Shown here in pieces: positions 9,859 through 19,071 of a stretch of DNA of 55,631 nucleotides. The notes under the pieces are model-generated. The model worked only from the letters and a program-made list of their open reading frames with translations. It was not told the origin of the DNA and did no database searches. The first letter of the stretch is position 1, and each line of letters opens with the position of its first letter. Position numbers and translations under genes: made by a program. Source of the DNA: Candidatus Methanoplasma sp. (GTDB taxonomy: Archaea; Thermoplasmatota; Thermoplasmata; Methanomassiliicoccales; Methanomethylophilaceae); the NCBI GenBank assembly GCA_031261625.1, contig JAISJG010000015.1, forward strand, positions 1 through 55,631. Direction: 5' to 3'.

Positions 9859-10472
9859 TCAGCCTTACTCTGGGGAACTGCAAGATAGATATTCTTCCGG
9901 TGGTCAAAGGACTCGTGTCCGAATCGAAGAAGGTCGCCGATGCATACGGCGGATATGAGGCCTATGCGATAGCACTGGGTATTGATGATATCACCGTTCT
10001 CAGTAAAAGGAATGAGATCGAGGACGACCCCGAATTGGGAGAACTCGATCTGGTGTATTCACAACGCCTTTCAGAGTTCGGGGAAGTACAGGTACCCACT
10101 CCGGCTTTCTGTGAGATCATTGACCTGTGCGCCAAAGACGGATTGTTCGTCGTCCCGTTGGATATGAACAACGAGGATTTCGCTACCGCTTATATTCAAA
10201 ATGTGAAGACCACCGAGTTCGTGATGGAACACCGGATGGCTAAAAAGGGAATGAAAAAGAAGTTCGATATGAGCTCCCCGGAAGCATTCTCTGCGGAATG
10301 GTATGCCTATGTCAACAAAGCCAAAGGCTTCGCCAAACTCGCGCGTCTGAGGGAGGAATACATTGCAAGCCAGATAGTCGACCTCTCCAAATACAGAAAC
10401 TCCGCATTGGTCGTTTTAGAGACGGAAATTGTAAATAAAGTACTCGGGCATATCGATTCGCCGGAGTTATGA
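9855..10472 (+). CDS. Conserved-looking protein of unknown function
   Basis: 205 residues, soluble, with no signal peptide or membrane segment. I do not recognise the family. The N-terminal half is mixed alpha/beta, starting SLTLGNCKIDILPVVKGLVS. The C-terminal half is helical and Lys/Arg-rich (EHRMAKKGMKKKF). It overlaps the upstream regulator by 4 bp and lies 3 bp from the downstream zinc-ribbon protease, so the three genes form one operon and may share a process. Confidence 0.8.
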   Translation: MISLTLGNCKIDILPVVKGLVSESKKVADAYGGYEAYAIALGIDDITVLSKRNEIEDDPELGELDLVYSQRLSEFGEVQVPTPAFCEIIDLCAKDGLFVVPLDMNNEDFATAYIQNVKTTEFVMEHRMAKKGMKKKFDMSSPEAFSAEWYAYVNKAKGFAKLARLREEYIASQIVDLSKYRNSALVVLETEIVNKVLGHIDSPEL

Positions 10473-10475
10473 TAA

Positions 10476-11687
10476 ATGACCGATTGTCCTCGCTGTGATG
10501 AGTTCCGTTCGCAGGAAGCCATATTCTGCGGTGCGTGCGGTCAATATCTGACCGCGAAGAAACCGGACGGCCCATGTCCCAGTTGTGACGAATACCGTCG
10601 TAACGGTGCAAGATTCTGCGGGGTCTGCGGCCGTCTCGTATCCGATAAAAACATGACGGACAACTGTCCCCGCTGCAATGAGTTCCGTTCCAAGGGATCA
10701 CAGTTCTGCGGTGCATGCGGTCAACGCATACCCAAAAGGAATTTTTTGGACTTCGGCAATAACCCGTTATTCGTCGGTGCTTTTTTCACTGCGTTGCTCG
10801 GCGTCCTGATCCTTTTGGTCGAAGTGATCTGCCTGTTACTTAGCTCGGTGGAGGTCCTTGACATCCTTGATTGGGCACACATAAATCTTGTGTTGATTAC
10901 TCCGAAGGTCATTTCTTTCTATACACTGGAAGGAATTGCGCTCAAGCTGTACTGGGTCATTATAATCTTAGCGATCTTGGCGTCCGCGGTATATTCGATT
11001 ATAAAGTTCATCGGTGCACTCCGTGCATCAAACTCCGACGGCGATAAAGGTCACGTAGAGAACACCGGACTGTTCTGGGCCGGCGTACTGTTCTGTGCCA
11101 CGGTCACCTTCACGTTGGCATACAACCTGTTACTGATGGCCTTCGGGACGCAGATAGATGCCTCATGGATCAACGAATACACGGACACGGAAATGAAATT
11201 CCTGCTCGCGGAAGCACCGTTCTGGGAGGAGATCGTCGGACGTGTCCTTCTGGTCGGTGTACCGATGACGGTCATCGCATTGGTAGTCACAAAAAAAGCG
11301 AATTCCCTGAAATGTCTCCTCGGAGGATTCGGCATGAGCAAAGTCGCGATCATCTTCATCCTGTTCTCGGGACTGATGTTCGGATTCGCCCATGACGGGT
11401 GGGGTTGGGAAAAAATACCCGATGCCGCCGTGGCCGGTTTTGCAATGGCATATCTGTACGTGAGATTCGGTCTGTACGCTTCAATAATCATGCACTTCCT
11501 TACAGATTATCTGTCATCGTTCGCATGGCTCGGATCCCCTGAATCGGAAGCGATCATTACCTTGTTCATCCTGGGATTGGGGCTTGTGTCCCTGGTATAT
11601 CTTGCACCGAAGATATTCAGACGTGACGCGATAAAAACATTACCGCTGTTCTCAAGCTGGCCTGATAAAAAGGAATCAGGAAAGTAA
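10476..11687 (+). CDS. CPBP-family intramembrane protease with three zinc ribbons
   Basis: 403 residues. Three N-terminal zinc-ribbon repeats of the form CPRCxEFR...FCGACG lie at about residues 3-25, 34-55 and 66-88. Multiple membrane helices follow with the CPBP (CAAX/Abi) protease motifs: EExxxR in FWEEIVGR, FxxxH in FGFAHDG and HxxxD in HFLTD. The family cleaves peptides within or near the membrane (CAAX processing, bacteriocin immunity); the substrate here is unknown. The zinc ribbons may bind protein or nucleic acid on the cytoplasmic side. Third gene of the 8911 operon; its 3' end overlaps the convergent gene at 11676 by 12 bp. Confidence 0.88.
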   Translation: MTDCPRCDEFRSQEAIFCGACGQYLTAKKPDGPCPSCDEYRRNGARFCGVCGRLVSDKNMTDNCPRCNEFRSKGSQFCGACGQRIPKRNFLDFGNNPLFVGAFFTALLGVLILLVEVICLLLSSVEVLDILDWAHINLVLITPKVISFYTLEGIALKLYWVIIILAILASAVYSIIKFIGALRASNSDGDKGHVENTGLFWAGVLFCATVTFTLAYNLLLMAFGTQIDASWINEYTDTEMKFLLAEAPFWEEIVGRVLLVGVPMTVIALVVTKKANSLKCLLGGFGMSKVAIIFILFSGLMFGFAHDGWGWEKIPDAAVAGFAMAYLYVRFGLYASIIMHFLTDYLSSFAWLGSPESEAIITLFILGLGLVSLVYLAPKIFRRDAIKTLPLFSSWPDKKESGK

Positions 11688-12437
11688 TTTCTCGAGAACC
11701 GCTTTCGATTCTATCGCGGATTCCAGGCTTTTCGATTCTATAATGTAATTCCCGGTGTATCCGTTCAGTCCCGATAATACGTGCTTGAAGTCGATGTTGC
11801 CGTGACCTATGGTCATATGGGAATCCTTGTCGCCCATGTTGTCGTGTATATGCACGTTGGAAATGCGGCCTTTGAACTTCTCGAGGAAACCGTCGATGTT
11901 CCCTGCAGTATGAGCGTGCCCTATATCGAAGCATATATCCAGATCGGTCCCGTCGACGATATCAGCAAGCTCTTCCGGGGTCTGTCCCAGCATGATCGGG
12001 AAATTGGGCATGTTCTCGATTAATGCCTTGACGCCGAACTCTTTGGAAGCGCGTGCGATCAAGCGAACGGAACGCTTCGATAATTCTACAGACCTCTCTT
12101 TGAGCCCTGCCACCGCAAGGGAGTAGATCCCGGGGTGGATGGTGACTGTGGATGCCCCCATATACGACGCGATCTCGAGATTATTTATCATATCGAGCAC
12201 GGCAGCTTCTCTCATTCTTTCGTTATGTGATGCTATATTGACGTCACATATCGGCGCGTGCACGGAATACGTCATATTGTACGAATCCTGCGTCTCGGCG
12301 AATCTGTCGATGAACCCGTCCAACGAATGATAGGCTTCGGCGAAGATCTCCCAGTGGCTGAAATGCTCGGACACCTCTTTCCATATCACTAAAGGGTCCT
12401 TTGCGGCAAAATCGGGACAGGAAACTCCTATGGTCAT
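11676..12437 (-). CDS. Xylose isomerase/AP endonuclease 2-like TIM-barrel protein
   Basis: 253 residues with the sugar phosphate isomerase/epimerase-like TIM-barrel signature: VTIHPG, ENMPNFP, LDICFDIGHAHTAG and VHIHDNMGDKDSH, supplying the usual Glu/Asp/His metal ligands. The family includes endonuclease IV and sugar isomerases; the substrate cannot be inferred. It is co-transcribed with the UPF0201 gene upstream (4-bp overlap) and converges on the protease gene, sharing 12 bp. Confidence 0.85.
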   Translation of the reverse strand: MTIGVSCPDFAAKDPLVIWKEVSEHFSHWEIFAEAYHSLDGFIDRFAETQDSYNMTYSVHAPICDVNIASHNERMREAAVLDMINNLEIASYMGASTVTIHPGIYSLAVAGLKERSVELSKRSVRLIARASKEFGVKALIENMPNFPIMLGQTPEELADIVDGTDLDICFDIGHAHTAGNIDGFLEKFKGRISNVHIHDNMGDKDSHMTIGHGNIDFKHVLSGLNGYTGNYIIESKSLESAIESKAVLEKLLS

Positions 12438-12817
12438 CTTACTTCCTTCCCGTCGACCGTTTCCGGTGCTATCCTGTCTATCAGAAACTCGATGTCCTCA
12501 TCCTCGATGGTGACCTCAATGGTTCCGAGTATCGTGCGCGGTTCTGTGAACGATACCTTACCGACGGTTGCGACCTGTTTATTGAGGTGGATGGTGGTCC
12601 TGTTCCCTCTGACGCCTTTGAACAGCATACCCCTTGCACTATCGAGTATCTCCTGTTTTCTGATCAGTTTGGAGAAAACGGTAAGATCCCCTTCGCCCGA
12701 GAACCCACGGTCCGAGGCTTCCAGCTCCGTACCGGGGAATATGTTCAATATCGCGGCTTTCACCTTATCCGCATCCTCGCTGGGATAAACGGGACTGAAG
12801 ATGCTTACTGTGACCAT
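12434..12817 (-). CDS. UPF0201 family archaeal protein
   Basis: 127 residues matching the small archaeal UPF0201 family. Signatures are an N-terminal VSIFSPVYPSEDADKVKAAI, FSKLIRKQEILDSAR in the middle and HLNKQVATVGKVSF. Members are suspected RNA-binding proteins; biochemical function is not established. First gene of a two-gene operon. A minus-strand TTAAATA at about 12838-12845 lies some 25 nt upstream of the ATG, which suggests a leaderless transcript. Confidence 0.85.
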   Translation of the reverse strand: MVTVSIFSPVYPSEDADKVKAAILNIFPGTELEASDRGFSGEGDLTVFSKLIRKQEILDSARGMLFKGVRGNRTTIHLNKQVATVGKVSFTEPRTILGTIEVTIEDEDIEFLIDRIAPETVDGKEVR

Positions 12818-13151
12818 AAAAGAGTGATATAATGAGCGTATTTAATTTGCTTGGGGCAATGGCCCCATAACGAATCCGACTTATAATGATTGAACAACGT
12901 TGAAAAAATAATGGAAGTCACACAAATGCAAAACAATTTATTCTGTGTCACTTCAATGCATATGAGTCCAAAGAAACAATCATAGCACGTATAGCGGCCT
13001 GTTCTTGTGATTTCGGAATCAATTCATTGCTTCTGAACAAATCAGAACATTAACCGATATTCATCATGGTTTGATATCGACTGCTCGAGACTTGAGTTTG
13101 TAATAACTCGTGAACAATATTTTTTAGAACATGACCGCATAAGGCACCTCC
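12818..13151. other. Divergent intergenic region with two inverted repeats
   Basis: No gene seen. It holds a hairpin GGGGC-AATG-GCCCC near 12853-12867, an 11-bp inverted repeat GAAGTCACACA (12914-12924)/TGTGTCACTTC (12944-12954) with one mismatch and a 19-nt spacer, and an AT-rich run near 13118-13128 that could be the TATA region for DP1. Confidence 0.45.
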
Positions 13152-14582
13152 ATGAAATCGGAGATACTCGATGCCGCCACCAGGAAGAAGGTCTTCCTGT
13201 CGCCGGATGCACTCGAAATGGTGCTGTCGAACTCCGACCCGTTATGTTTCATCAACACGGTACTATCCTCGCTTTCAACGAACTCGATGTTCGTCGACAA
13301 ATCGGACATAATGGCCTGCATTGTTGGAGATAAACCTGTCTTCGAATGCCCGAAGACCATCGCGCCCAAGAACAAACGCGCCTTGGATATCTCTGTCATT
13401 CCCGGGACCGATGTCACCGGGGATTCCACCTGCGAGGGGAAGATCAACGATTTTGCGAATTATTTCAGAAGCAGATTCAACGCTTTGAAGAGGATCCTGG
13501 AGAGCCGCCGTGATTTTGGACGTGCGATGTCCATCGAATCGGCAATGGATAAAGGGCGCGAAACGAAGATCGTGGGCATCATCTACGAAAAAAAAGAGAC
13601 CAAGAACGGTCACGTGACTATAAAAATTGAAGATGAAACCGGAGAGTGCATCGTTTTTATTAACAAAGACTCCCCTATGATCAAAGAGATCTTCGTCAAC
13701 GACGAAGTGATCGGAATATCCGGAAAACCCTCTGCCAAAAAGGATATGTTCTACGCTGAGGAGATATTCAGACCGGATATCCCGAAAGCATCATGGGCAC
13801 CCTCGGATTCGACAGCGTCCGTTGCGGTGCTTTCCGATGTCCACGTTGGAAGTTCCACCTTCCTCAAACCCCAATGGGACAGGATGATCACATGGCTCAA
13901 AGCCAACGCCTATGAGAAAGATATCGATTATCTTCTTTTCCCAGGAGATGTCGTGGACGGGATAGGGATATTCCCCGGACAGGAAGAAGAGCTTATCATA
14001 TCCGACATATACAAGCAGTATGAGACCCTTGCCGATTATCTTAAAGAGATCCCGGACCACATCAAAATGGTCATACAACCGGGGAATCATGATGCCGCAA
14101 GACTTGCCGAACCTCAGCCTGCACTGAGCGAAGTGTTCACGAAATCATTCGATTCCAACATCATAATGGCTGGGAACCCCATAAATCTTAAAATCGAAGG
14201 AAGGACCGTCCTTTCGTATCACGGGAAGAGCATAGACGACTGGGTCGCCGGCGTTCAGCAACTGACTTACGACGATCCCATCAACGTGATGAAGGAGATG
14301 CTCGTAAGGCGCCATCTGTCTCCGATGTACGGCGGAAAGACCGCCCTTGCGCCGGAGAAGAAGGATTATCTCGTGATGGAAAGAGCCCCGGACATATTCA
14401 TCTCGGGACACGTACACGGTGTCGGGACCAGGGATTACAACGGAGTGAAAATGGTCAATGCATCCGCATGGCAGAGTCAGACCGAGTATCAGAAGATGCA
14501 CAACTTCAACCCCGAGCCTGCGATAATGCCCACCATCCATCTGGGGACCGGTCGTATAGCCCTGAACAATTTCATGAAGTGA
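13152..14582 (+). CDS. polB: DNA polymerase D small subunit (DP1)
   Basis: Small (exonuclease) subunit of the archaeal D-family replicative polymerase, pairing with DP2, which is not in this window. 476 residues: N-terminal helical region, an OB-fold (about 130-205, starting RETKIVGIIYEKKE), then a calcineurin-like phosphoesterase with all metal motifs, SDVHVGS, GDVVDG, PGNHD and SGHVHG, so 3'-5' exonuclease activity is expected. Transcribed alone from ATG 13152. The downstream convergent gap carries four AGTAATAA octamers. Confidence 0.95.
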   Translation: MKSEILDAATRKKVFLSPDALEMVLSNSDPLCFINTVLSSLSTNSMFVDKSDIMACIVGDKPVFECPKTIAPKNKRALDISVIPGTDVTGDSTCEGKINDFANYFRSRFNALKRILESRRDFGRAMSIESAMDKGRETKIVGIIYEKKETKNGHVTIKIEDETGECIVFINKDSPMIKEIFVNDEVIGISGKPSAKKDMFYAEEIFRPDIPKASWAPSDSTASVAVLSDVHVGSSTFLKPQWDRMITWLKANAYEKDIDYLLFPGDVVDGIGIFPGQEEELIISDIYKQYETLADYLKEIPDHIKMVIQPGNHDAARLAEPQPALSEVFTKSFDSNIIMAGNPINLKIEGRTVLSYHGKSIDDWVAGVQQLTYDDPINVMKEMLVRRHLSPMYGGKTALAPEKKDYLVMERAPDIFISGHVHGVGTRDYNGVKMVNASAWQSQTEYQKMHNFNPEPAIMPTIHLGTGRIALNNFMK

Positions 14583-14643
14583 GACAGGACAGTAACAAAG
14601 CAGAGGCCTGTACGGACTGCTTCAATAAATGCTGGCTACATGG

Positions 14644-14708
14644 TTATTACTGTTATTACTAGGGCCTTCTATTCCCAGTAATAAGACGTTAGAAGAATCA
14701 AGTAATAA
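14644..14708. repeat. Cluster of four AGTAATAA/TTATTACT octamers
   Basis: TTATTACT at 14644-14651 and 14653-14660, then AGTAATAA at 14677-14684 and 14701-14708, form a two-by-two inverted arrangement between the DP1 gene and the convergent atp operon. Confidence 0.7.
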
Positions 14709-14856
14709 GATCGGAAATGATCTTTTGTTCCCCTTACGCCTGATCCTGCACCGTAGGCGGAAGCAGAAATACATGGCAATAACAGACGGCATGTGTCCGG
14801 AACTTGATAGGTGACCCTGATTAAAACAGAAATAAGGGGGTTTAGTTTAAGTGGTT

Positions 14857-15003
14857 TCAGTACTCGCTGAAGAATACCCAGATCATCAAAAGGAAGCCGA
14901 AGACAAGCATCGAATACGCAATGATCCACCCCGCGATCCATACTCTTCTGAGTTTTTCGGGATCCTCGACGATGGACTTTATGCGCTCTCCGATGGACTT
15001 CAC
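14857..15003 (-). CDS. 48-residue membrane protein at the end of the atp operon
   Basis: Starts at GTG 15001-15003, overlapping the atpD stop (GTGA), so it is translationally coupled to atpD. The product begins VKSIGERIKSIVEDPEKLRR, a basic amphipathic stretch, followed by one hydrophobic segment (about residues 21-44) and a C-terminal SEY. This looks like a real small protein: clean coupling, a typical membrane helix and positive residues on one side. An ATP-synthase assembly or accessory role is suggested only by position. No family recognised. Confidence 0.7.
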   Translation of the reverse strand: MKSIGERIKSIVEDPEKLRRVWIAGWIIAYSMLVFGFLLMIWVFFSEY

Positions 15004-15635
15004 TCTGCGGCCTCTCCTTTCTTTTTCAGGTGCTTGAGACGGGTGGTGTTCTCTCTTTCCATCTCTTCAAGACGGAATTTGACGAACCTCTCCGACTCTT
15101 TCAGCTCGGGGATGATCTTGAACTCGAGGGCGTTGACCCTTCTCTTGGTCTTCTCGATCTCATCGAGCAGTTTCTTCATCGTGGTCTCGATCTCTGCCGC
15201 ACGGACCAGGGTATCGAGGAGTTTCTCGAATGCCGCGGCCGCCTCCTCTATGTAAGCGGAGGTTGCGATCACACCGTATCCTTTGTCTACGATGTTGGTG
15301 TGGATCGAGGTGGCCTCGACCTTCGGGACCATCATTCCCATGATGCTCTTACTGCCCAATTTGACCTGAGGTTCCGCCTTGAGCGCATATGCTGCGCTCT
15401 TGACGGCGATCTCGCCTTCGACGATGCGAGCGATGGTGATTTTCTCCATCGCCGCTTCGTAGTCCGAAGATACACCCGCGCGCATCTTCCTTGCCTTCTC
15501 CATGACCTCGAAGAACTCGATGATGAGACCGTCTCTCTTCATCTTCATGATCTTGTATCCGCTCTCGGACAGTTTGATCTTCTTCTTAAGGTCCAGAAGG
15601 ACGGAACGTGTGGGGGTGACTTCTTTGTTGCTCAT
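15000..15635 (-). CDS. atpD: A-type ATP synthase subunit D
   Basis: Central stalk (rotor) subunit, a long antiparallel coiled coil inside the A3B3 head. 211 residues; starts MSNKEVTPTRSVLLDLKKKI, with the family's TRS/LLxLKxKI opening and helical N- and C-terminal arms rich in Lys/Glu. Last classical gene of the atpHIKECFABD operon; 6 nt separate it from atpB. Confidence 0.95.
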   Translation of the reverse strand: MSNKEVTPTRSVLLDLKKKIKLSESGYKIMKMKRDGLIIEFFEVMEKARKMRAGVSSDYEAAMEKITIARIVEGEIAVKSAAYALKAEPQVKLGSKSIMGMMVPKVEATSIHTNIVDKGYGVIATSAYIEEAAAAFEKLLDTLVRAAEIETTMKKLLDEIEKTKRRVNALEFKIIPELKESERFVKFRLEEMERENTTRLKHLKKKGEAAE

Positions 15636-15641
15636 AGGTCA

Positions 15642-17030
15642 TCACTGGTTCAGGTACTTCTCGATGTACTTACGGTCGATCCTTGTCAGCTGGTCCACAT
15701 CAAGCTCTCTGAGGATCTCCCAGGAGATGTTGAGTGTGTCCTCGATGGAACGGTCCTCATCAATGCCCTGCCTGACGACGCGGTCCTCGAAGAGGTCTGC
15801 GAAGTCCAAGAGCTTCCTGTCCTTTGCGGACAGCGAGTCCTTTCCTACGATGGCAACCAGTCCGCGGAGGTCTTTTCCCTCTGCGTATGCTGCGTAGAGC
15901 TGATCCGAGACGGCTTTGTGGTCGTCACGGGTCTTGCCTTTTCCGATACCGGAGTTCATCAGACGGCTCAGGGACGAGGAAACGTTCACCGGCGGGTAGA
16001 TACCGTTACGGTGCAGGTCCCTCGACAGAACGATCTGACCCTCGGTGATGTAACCGGAAAGGTCGGGGATCGGGTGGGTGATATCGTCACCGGGCATCGA
16101 AAGAATGGGGATCTGGGTAATGGAACCTTTCTTGTCCTTGATCTTTCCTGCCCTCTCGTACAGCTGTGCAAGATCGGTGTACATGTAGCCGGGGTATCCA
16201 CGTCTTCCGGGAACCTCTTCTCTTGCCGCTCCGACCTGACGCAGTGCCTCACAGTAGTTAGTGACATCGGTCATGATGACCAGCACCTGCATTCCGAGTT
16301 CGAAGGCCATGTACTCCGCGGTCGTAAGACCCAGACGGGGCGTAACGATACGCTCGACGGCAGGGTCGTCCGCAAGGTTCAGGAAGACCACTGCGTTTTT
16401 CAGTGCACCGGTCCTCTCGAACTCTGTCATGAACATCTGTTTCTCTTCGTTGGTGATACCCATGGCGATAAACACCACGGCGAACTCATCGTTCTCTCCG
16501 AGGACCTTCGCCTGCCTTGCGATCTGCAAAGCGATCTCGTTGTGCGGGAGACCCGACGCGGAGAAGATAGGAAGCTTCTGACCCCTGACGAGGGTGTTCA
16601 TTCCGTCGATGGTGGATATACCGGTCTGAATGAAGTCGGCCGGGCTGTCCCTTGCCCACGGGTTGATGGCTGCTCCGACGATGTCGAGCTCTTTCTCGGG
16701 GACGATCCTTGCGCCGCCGTCGAGGGGCTCTCCCGCTCCGGTCAGTACTCTTCCGAGCATGTCCTTGGAAACGGGCATCTTCATGGTGTCGCCGAGGAAA
16801 CGCACGGATGCGCTCCTGTCGATACCGGAGGTTCCCTCGAATATCTGAACGACCACGATGTCTTCCGAGGAATCCAGGACCTGACCTCTCTTCACAGAGC
16901 CGTCAGAAAGTCTGACGTTGACCATTTCCTGGTATCCCACGGGCTCGGTCTTCTTGACGAATATGAGCGGTCCAGCGATCTGGGAGATCGTCTTGTACTC
17001 TTTGGATACTTTAGCTGTTGTTTTTGCCAT
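15642..17030 (-). CDS. atpB: A-type ATP synthase subunit B
   Basis: Regulatory, non-catalytic nucleotide-binding subunit of the A3B3 hexamer. 462 residues from ATG 17028-17030 ([20 protein letters not shown]), preceded by GGAGTG; the longer open frame upstream only overlaps atpA. As expected for B, the P-loop is degenerate ([13 protein letters not shown] in place of GxxxxGKT), and the signature [13 protein letters not shown] is present. Four nt separate it from the atpA stop. Confidence 0.96.
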   Translation of the reverse strand: MAKTTAKVSKEYKTISQIAGPLIFVKKTEPVGYQEMVNVRLSDGSVKRGQVLDSSEDIVVVQIFEGTSGIDRSASVRFLGDTMKMPVSKDMLGRVLTGAGEPLDGGARIVPEKELDIVGAAINPWARDSPADFIQTGISTIDGMNTLVRGQKLPIFSASGLPHNEIALQIARQAKVLGENDEFAVVFIAMGITNEEKQMFMTEFERTGALKNAVVFLNLADDPAVERIVTPRLGLTTAEYMAFELGMQVLVIMTDVTNYCEALRQVGAAREEVPGRRGYPGYMYTDLAQLYERAGKIKDKKGSITQIPILSMPGDDITHPIPDLSGYITEGQIVLSRDLHRNGIYPPVNVSSSLSRLMNSGIGKGKTRDDHKAVSDQLYAAYAEGKDLRGLVAIVGKDSLSAKDRKLLDFADLFEDRVVRQGIDEDRSIEDTLNISWEILRELDVDQLTRIDRKYIEKYLNQ

Positions 17031-17034
17031 ATCT

Positions 17035-18765
17035 TCACACTCCCAGTTCTGCGAACTGTACGTCGAACTCCTTGTCGACGGCCTCCAGTTCGGAATCCAC
17101 GTTCTCCTCGTATTTCGCCTGGTTGAACCTCTGCCTTGCGGGGAGGTATGCGATCTTCTCAACGGATACACCGGATGCGAGGGCTTTGTCCGCAAGGTCG
17201 GAGTATTTCTTGATGAGGGTGAGCATCCTGTACTGCCTGTTTATGGGGCAGTATGCATCCACAGGATGGTATGCGTTCTGCTGCAGGTAGATCTCACGGA
17301 TGATCTTGGCTACTTCGAGGGTGACCTTCTGCTCGTCCGGAAGTGAATCCGATCCGACCATCTGAACGACCTCCTGGAGTTCTGCCTCTTTCTGCAGAAC
17401 CTGCATCGCCCATACCTTGAGCGCGGGGAAGTCCTCGGCCACATTCTTCTTGTACCACTCGTTGAGCTGTTTGTCGTACATGGAGTACGAGGTGAGCCAG
17501 TTGATTGTGGGGAAGTGTCTCCTCTCTCTGAGTTTGGTATCGAGTGCCCAGAACACACGGACGATACGCAGAGTGTTCTGCGTAACAGGTTCCGAAAGGT
17601 CTCCGCCGGGAGGCGAGACCGCACCGATAACGGAAATGGATCCGTCTTCTCCGCCGAGCGATGTTGCACGTGCGGCACGCTCGTAGAACTCGGACAGACG
17701 TCCCGAAAGGTATGCGGGGTATCCTTCCTCACCGGGCATCTCTTCGAGCCTGGAGGAGATCTCACGCATTGCCTCTGCCCATCTGGACGTGGAGTCTGCC
17801 ATAAGCGAAACGTCGTATCCCATGTCTCTGAAGTACTCCGCAATGGTCATTCCGGTGTAAACCGAAGCCTCTCTTGCGGCCACAGGCATGTTGGATGTGT
17901 TGGCGATCAGGACGGTCCTGTTCATCAGGGACTCGCCGGTCTTCGGATCCAGGAGTTCGGGGAATTCCGTAAGAACTTCCGTCATCTCGTTTCCGCGCTC
18001 TCCGCATCCGATGTAAACGACTATCTGTGCATCGGAGTATTTAGCCAGTGACTGCTGGGTAACCGTCTTTCCGGTACCGAATGCACCGGGGATGGCCGCC
18101 GCTCCTCCTTTTGCAAGGGGGAACATCGTGTCCAGGACCCTGAGCCCTGTTACCAGGGGGATCGTGGGCTGCTGTTTCTGGCTGACGGGCCTGGGCACAC
18201 GCACAGGCCATTTCTGCATAAGCTGAACGGGCTGGCCGTCGACTTTTGCAATGGTCTCTTCAACGGTGAACTTTCCCGATGAGATCGAGTCGATCTTTCC
18301 CTTCTTTATTGCCGGAGGGATCAGGATCTTGTGGGTCATCGGACCTTCCTGGACAGTTCCTATGACCTGTCCGGCCGTGACCTCGTCTCCTTTCTTCACT
18401 GTGGGGTTGAACTCCCACTTTTTCTCTCTGTCCAGACCAGGTGCGGTAACTCCACGGAAGATATAATCCCCCATTTTGTCCCTCAGAACGGGGAGGGGTC
18501 TCTGAATTCCGTCATAAACGGATGTGAGAAGTCCCGGACCGAGTTCCGCGACGAGAGGGAGTCCTGTGTTTGAAACAGGCTCTCCCGGTTTGATACCGGA
18601 GGTATCCTCGTAAACCTGGATGATAGAGTATTCGCCGACGATCTTGATGACCTCTCCCATGAGATGCTCGTTCCCTACGTGTACGACATCGTACATTTTG
18701 GGCGAGATTCCGGTTGCCGTCACCACAGGTCCCGCGACTCTGTAAATTACACCTTCAGTGCTCAT
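17035..18765 (-). CDS. atpA: A-type ATP synthase catalytic subunit A
   Basis: Catalytic subunit coupling ion flow to ATP synthesis or hydrolysis at the inner face of the membrane. 576 residues, including the non-homologous insert typical of A subunits (about 120-190). Walker A is GAFGTGKTV, the catalytic region reads GCGERGNEM, and [11 protein letters not shown] follows. No intein. Starts [15 protein letters not shown] directly after atpF with no gap. Confidence 0.97.
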   Translation of the reverse strand: MSTEGVIYRVAGPVVTATGISPKMYDVVHVGNEHLMGEVIKIVGEYSIIQVYEDTSGIKPGEPVSNTGLPLVAELGPGLLTSVYDGIQRPLPVLRDKMGDYIFRGVTAPGLDREKKWEFNPTVKKGDEVTAGQVIGTVQEGPMTHKILIPPAIKKGKIDSISSGKFTVEETIAKVDGQPVQLMQKWPVRVPRPVSQKQQPTIPLVTGLRVLDTMFPLAKGGAAAIPGAFGTGKTVTQQSLAKYSDAQIVVYIGCGERGNEMTEVLTEFPELLDPKTGESLMNRTVLIANTSNMPVAAREASVYTGMTIAEYFRDMGYDVSLMADSTSRWAEAMREISSRLEEMPGEEGYPAYLSGRLSEFYERAARATSLGGEDGSISVIGAVSPPGGDLSEPVTQNTLRIVRVFWALDTKLRERRHFPTINWLTSYSMYDKQLNEWYKKNVAEDFPALKVWAMQVLQKEAELQEVVQMVGSDSLPDEQKVTLEVAKIIREIYLQQNAYHPVDAYCPINRQYRMLTLIKKYSDLADKALASGVSVEKIAYLPARQRFNQAKYEENVDSELEAVDKEFDVQFAELGV

Positions 18766-19071
18766 TTATTCATCCTCTGTCTTGTATAAATCAACGCCAA
18801 TTGCTCTCTTGACCTTCTCGCGAAGATCGCTCTCGTCCCCACCGACAGGCACGACCACGGGCTGGATGGAATCCAGCACTTTGGTGCGCACGTTCGCCGG
18901 GAGGAATTCCAGGTCTTTTGCATCGACCGCGAGAATGCCTATATTGGCGTCAGACATTGCCTCGCTTATCTTTTCCTGGTAGTTTTGACTGTTTGCTACG
19001 AATACCCTTCTGAGTCCGGCCAACCGGAATCCCAGAACGAACTCGTCACTGCCTACGACCGCTATATCCAT
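18766..19071 (-). CDS. atpF: A-type ATP synthase subunit F
   Basis: Small rotor-stalk subunit, 101 residues with a Rossmann-like alpha/beta fold. It starts MDIAVVGSDEFVLGFRLAGL, the classic F signature GSxxFVxGFxLAG, and is of normal length. It overlaps atpC by 1 bp and abuts atpA, so expression is coupled. Confidence 0.95.
   Translation of the reverse strand: MDIAVVGSDEFVLGFRLAGLRRVFVANSQNYQEKISEAMSDANIGILAVDAKDLEFLPANVRTKVLDSIQPVVVPVGGDESDLREKVKRAIGVDLYKTEDE

Noticed and set aside
15030..17126. 698-codon open frame on the plus strand across atpD/atpB
   Set aside because: Antisense shadow of two certain genes; composition is dominated by Asp/Val/Leu/His from reverse codons and matches no family.
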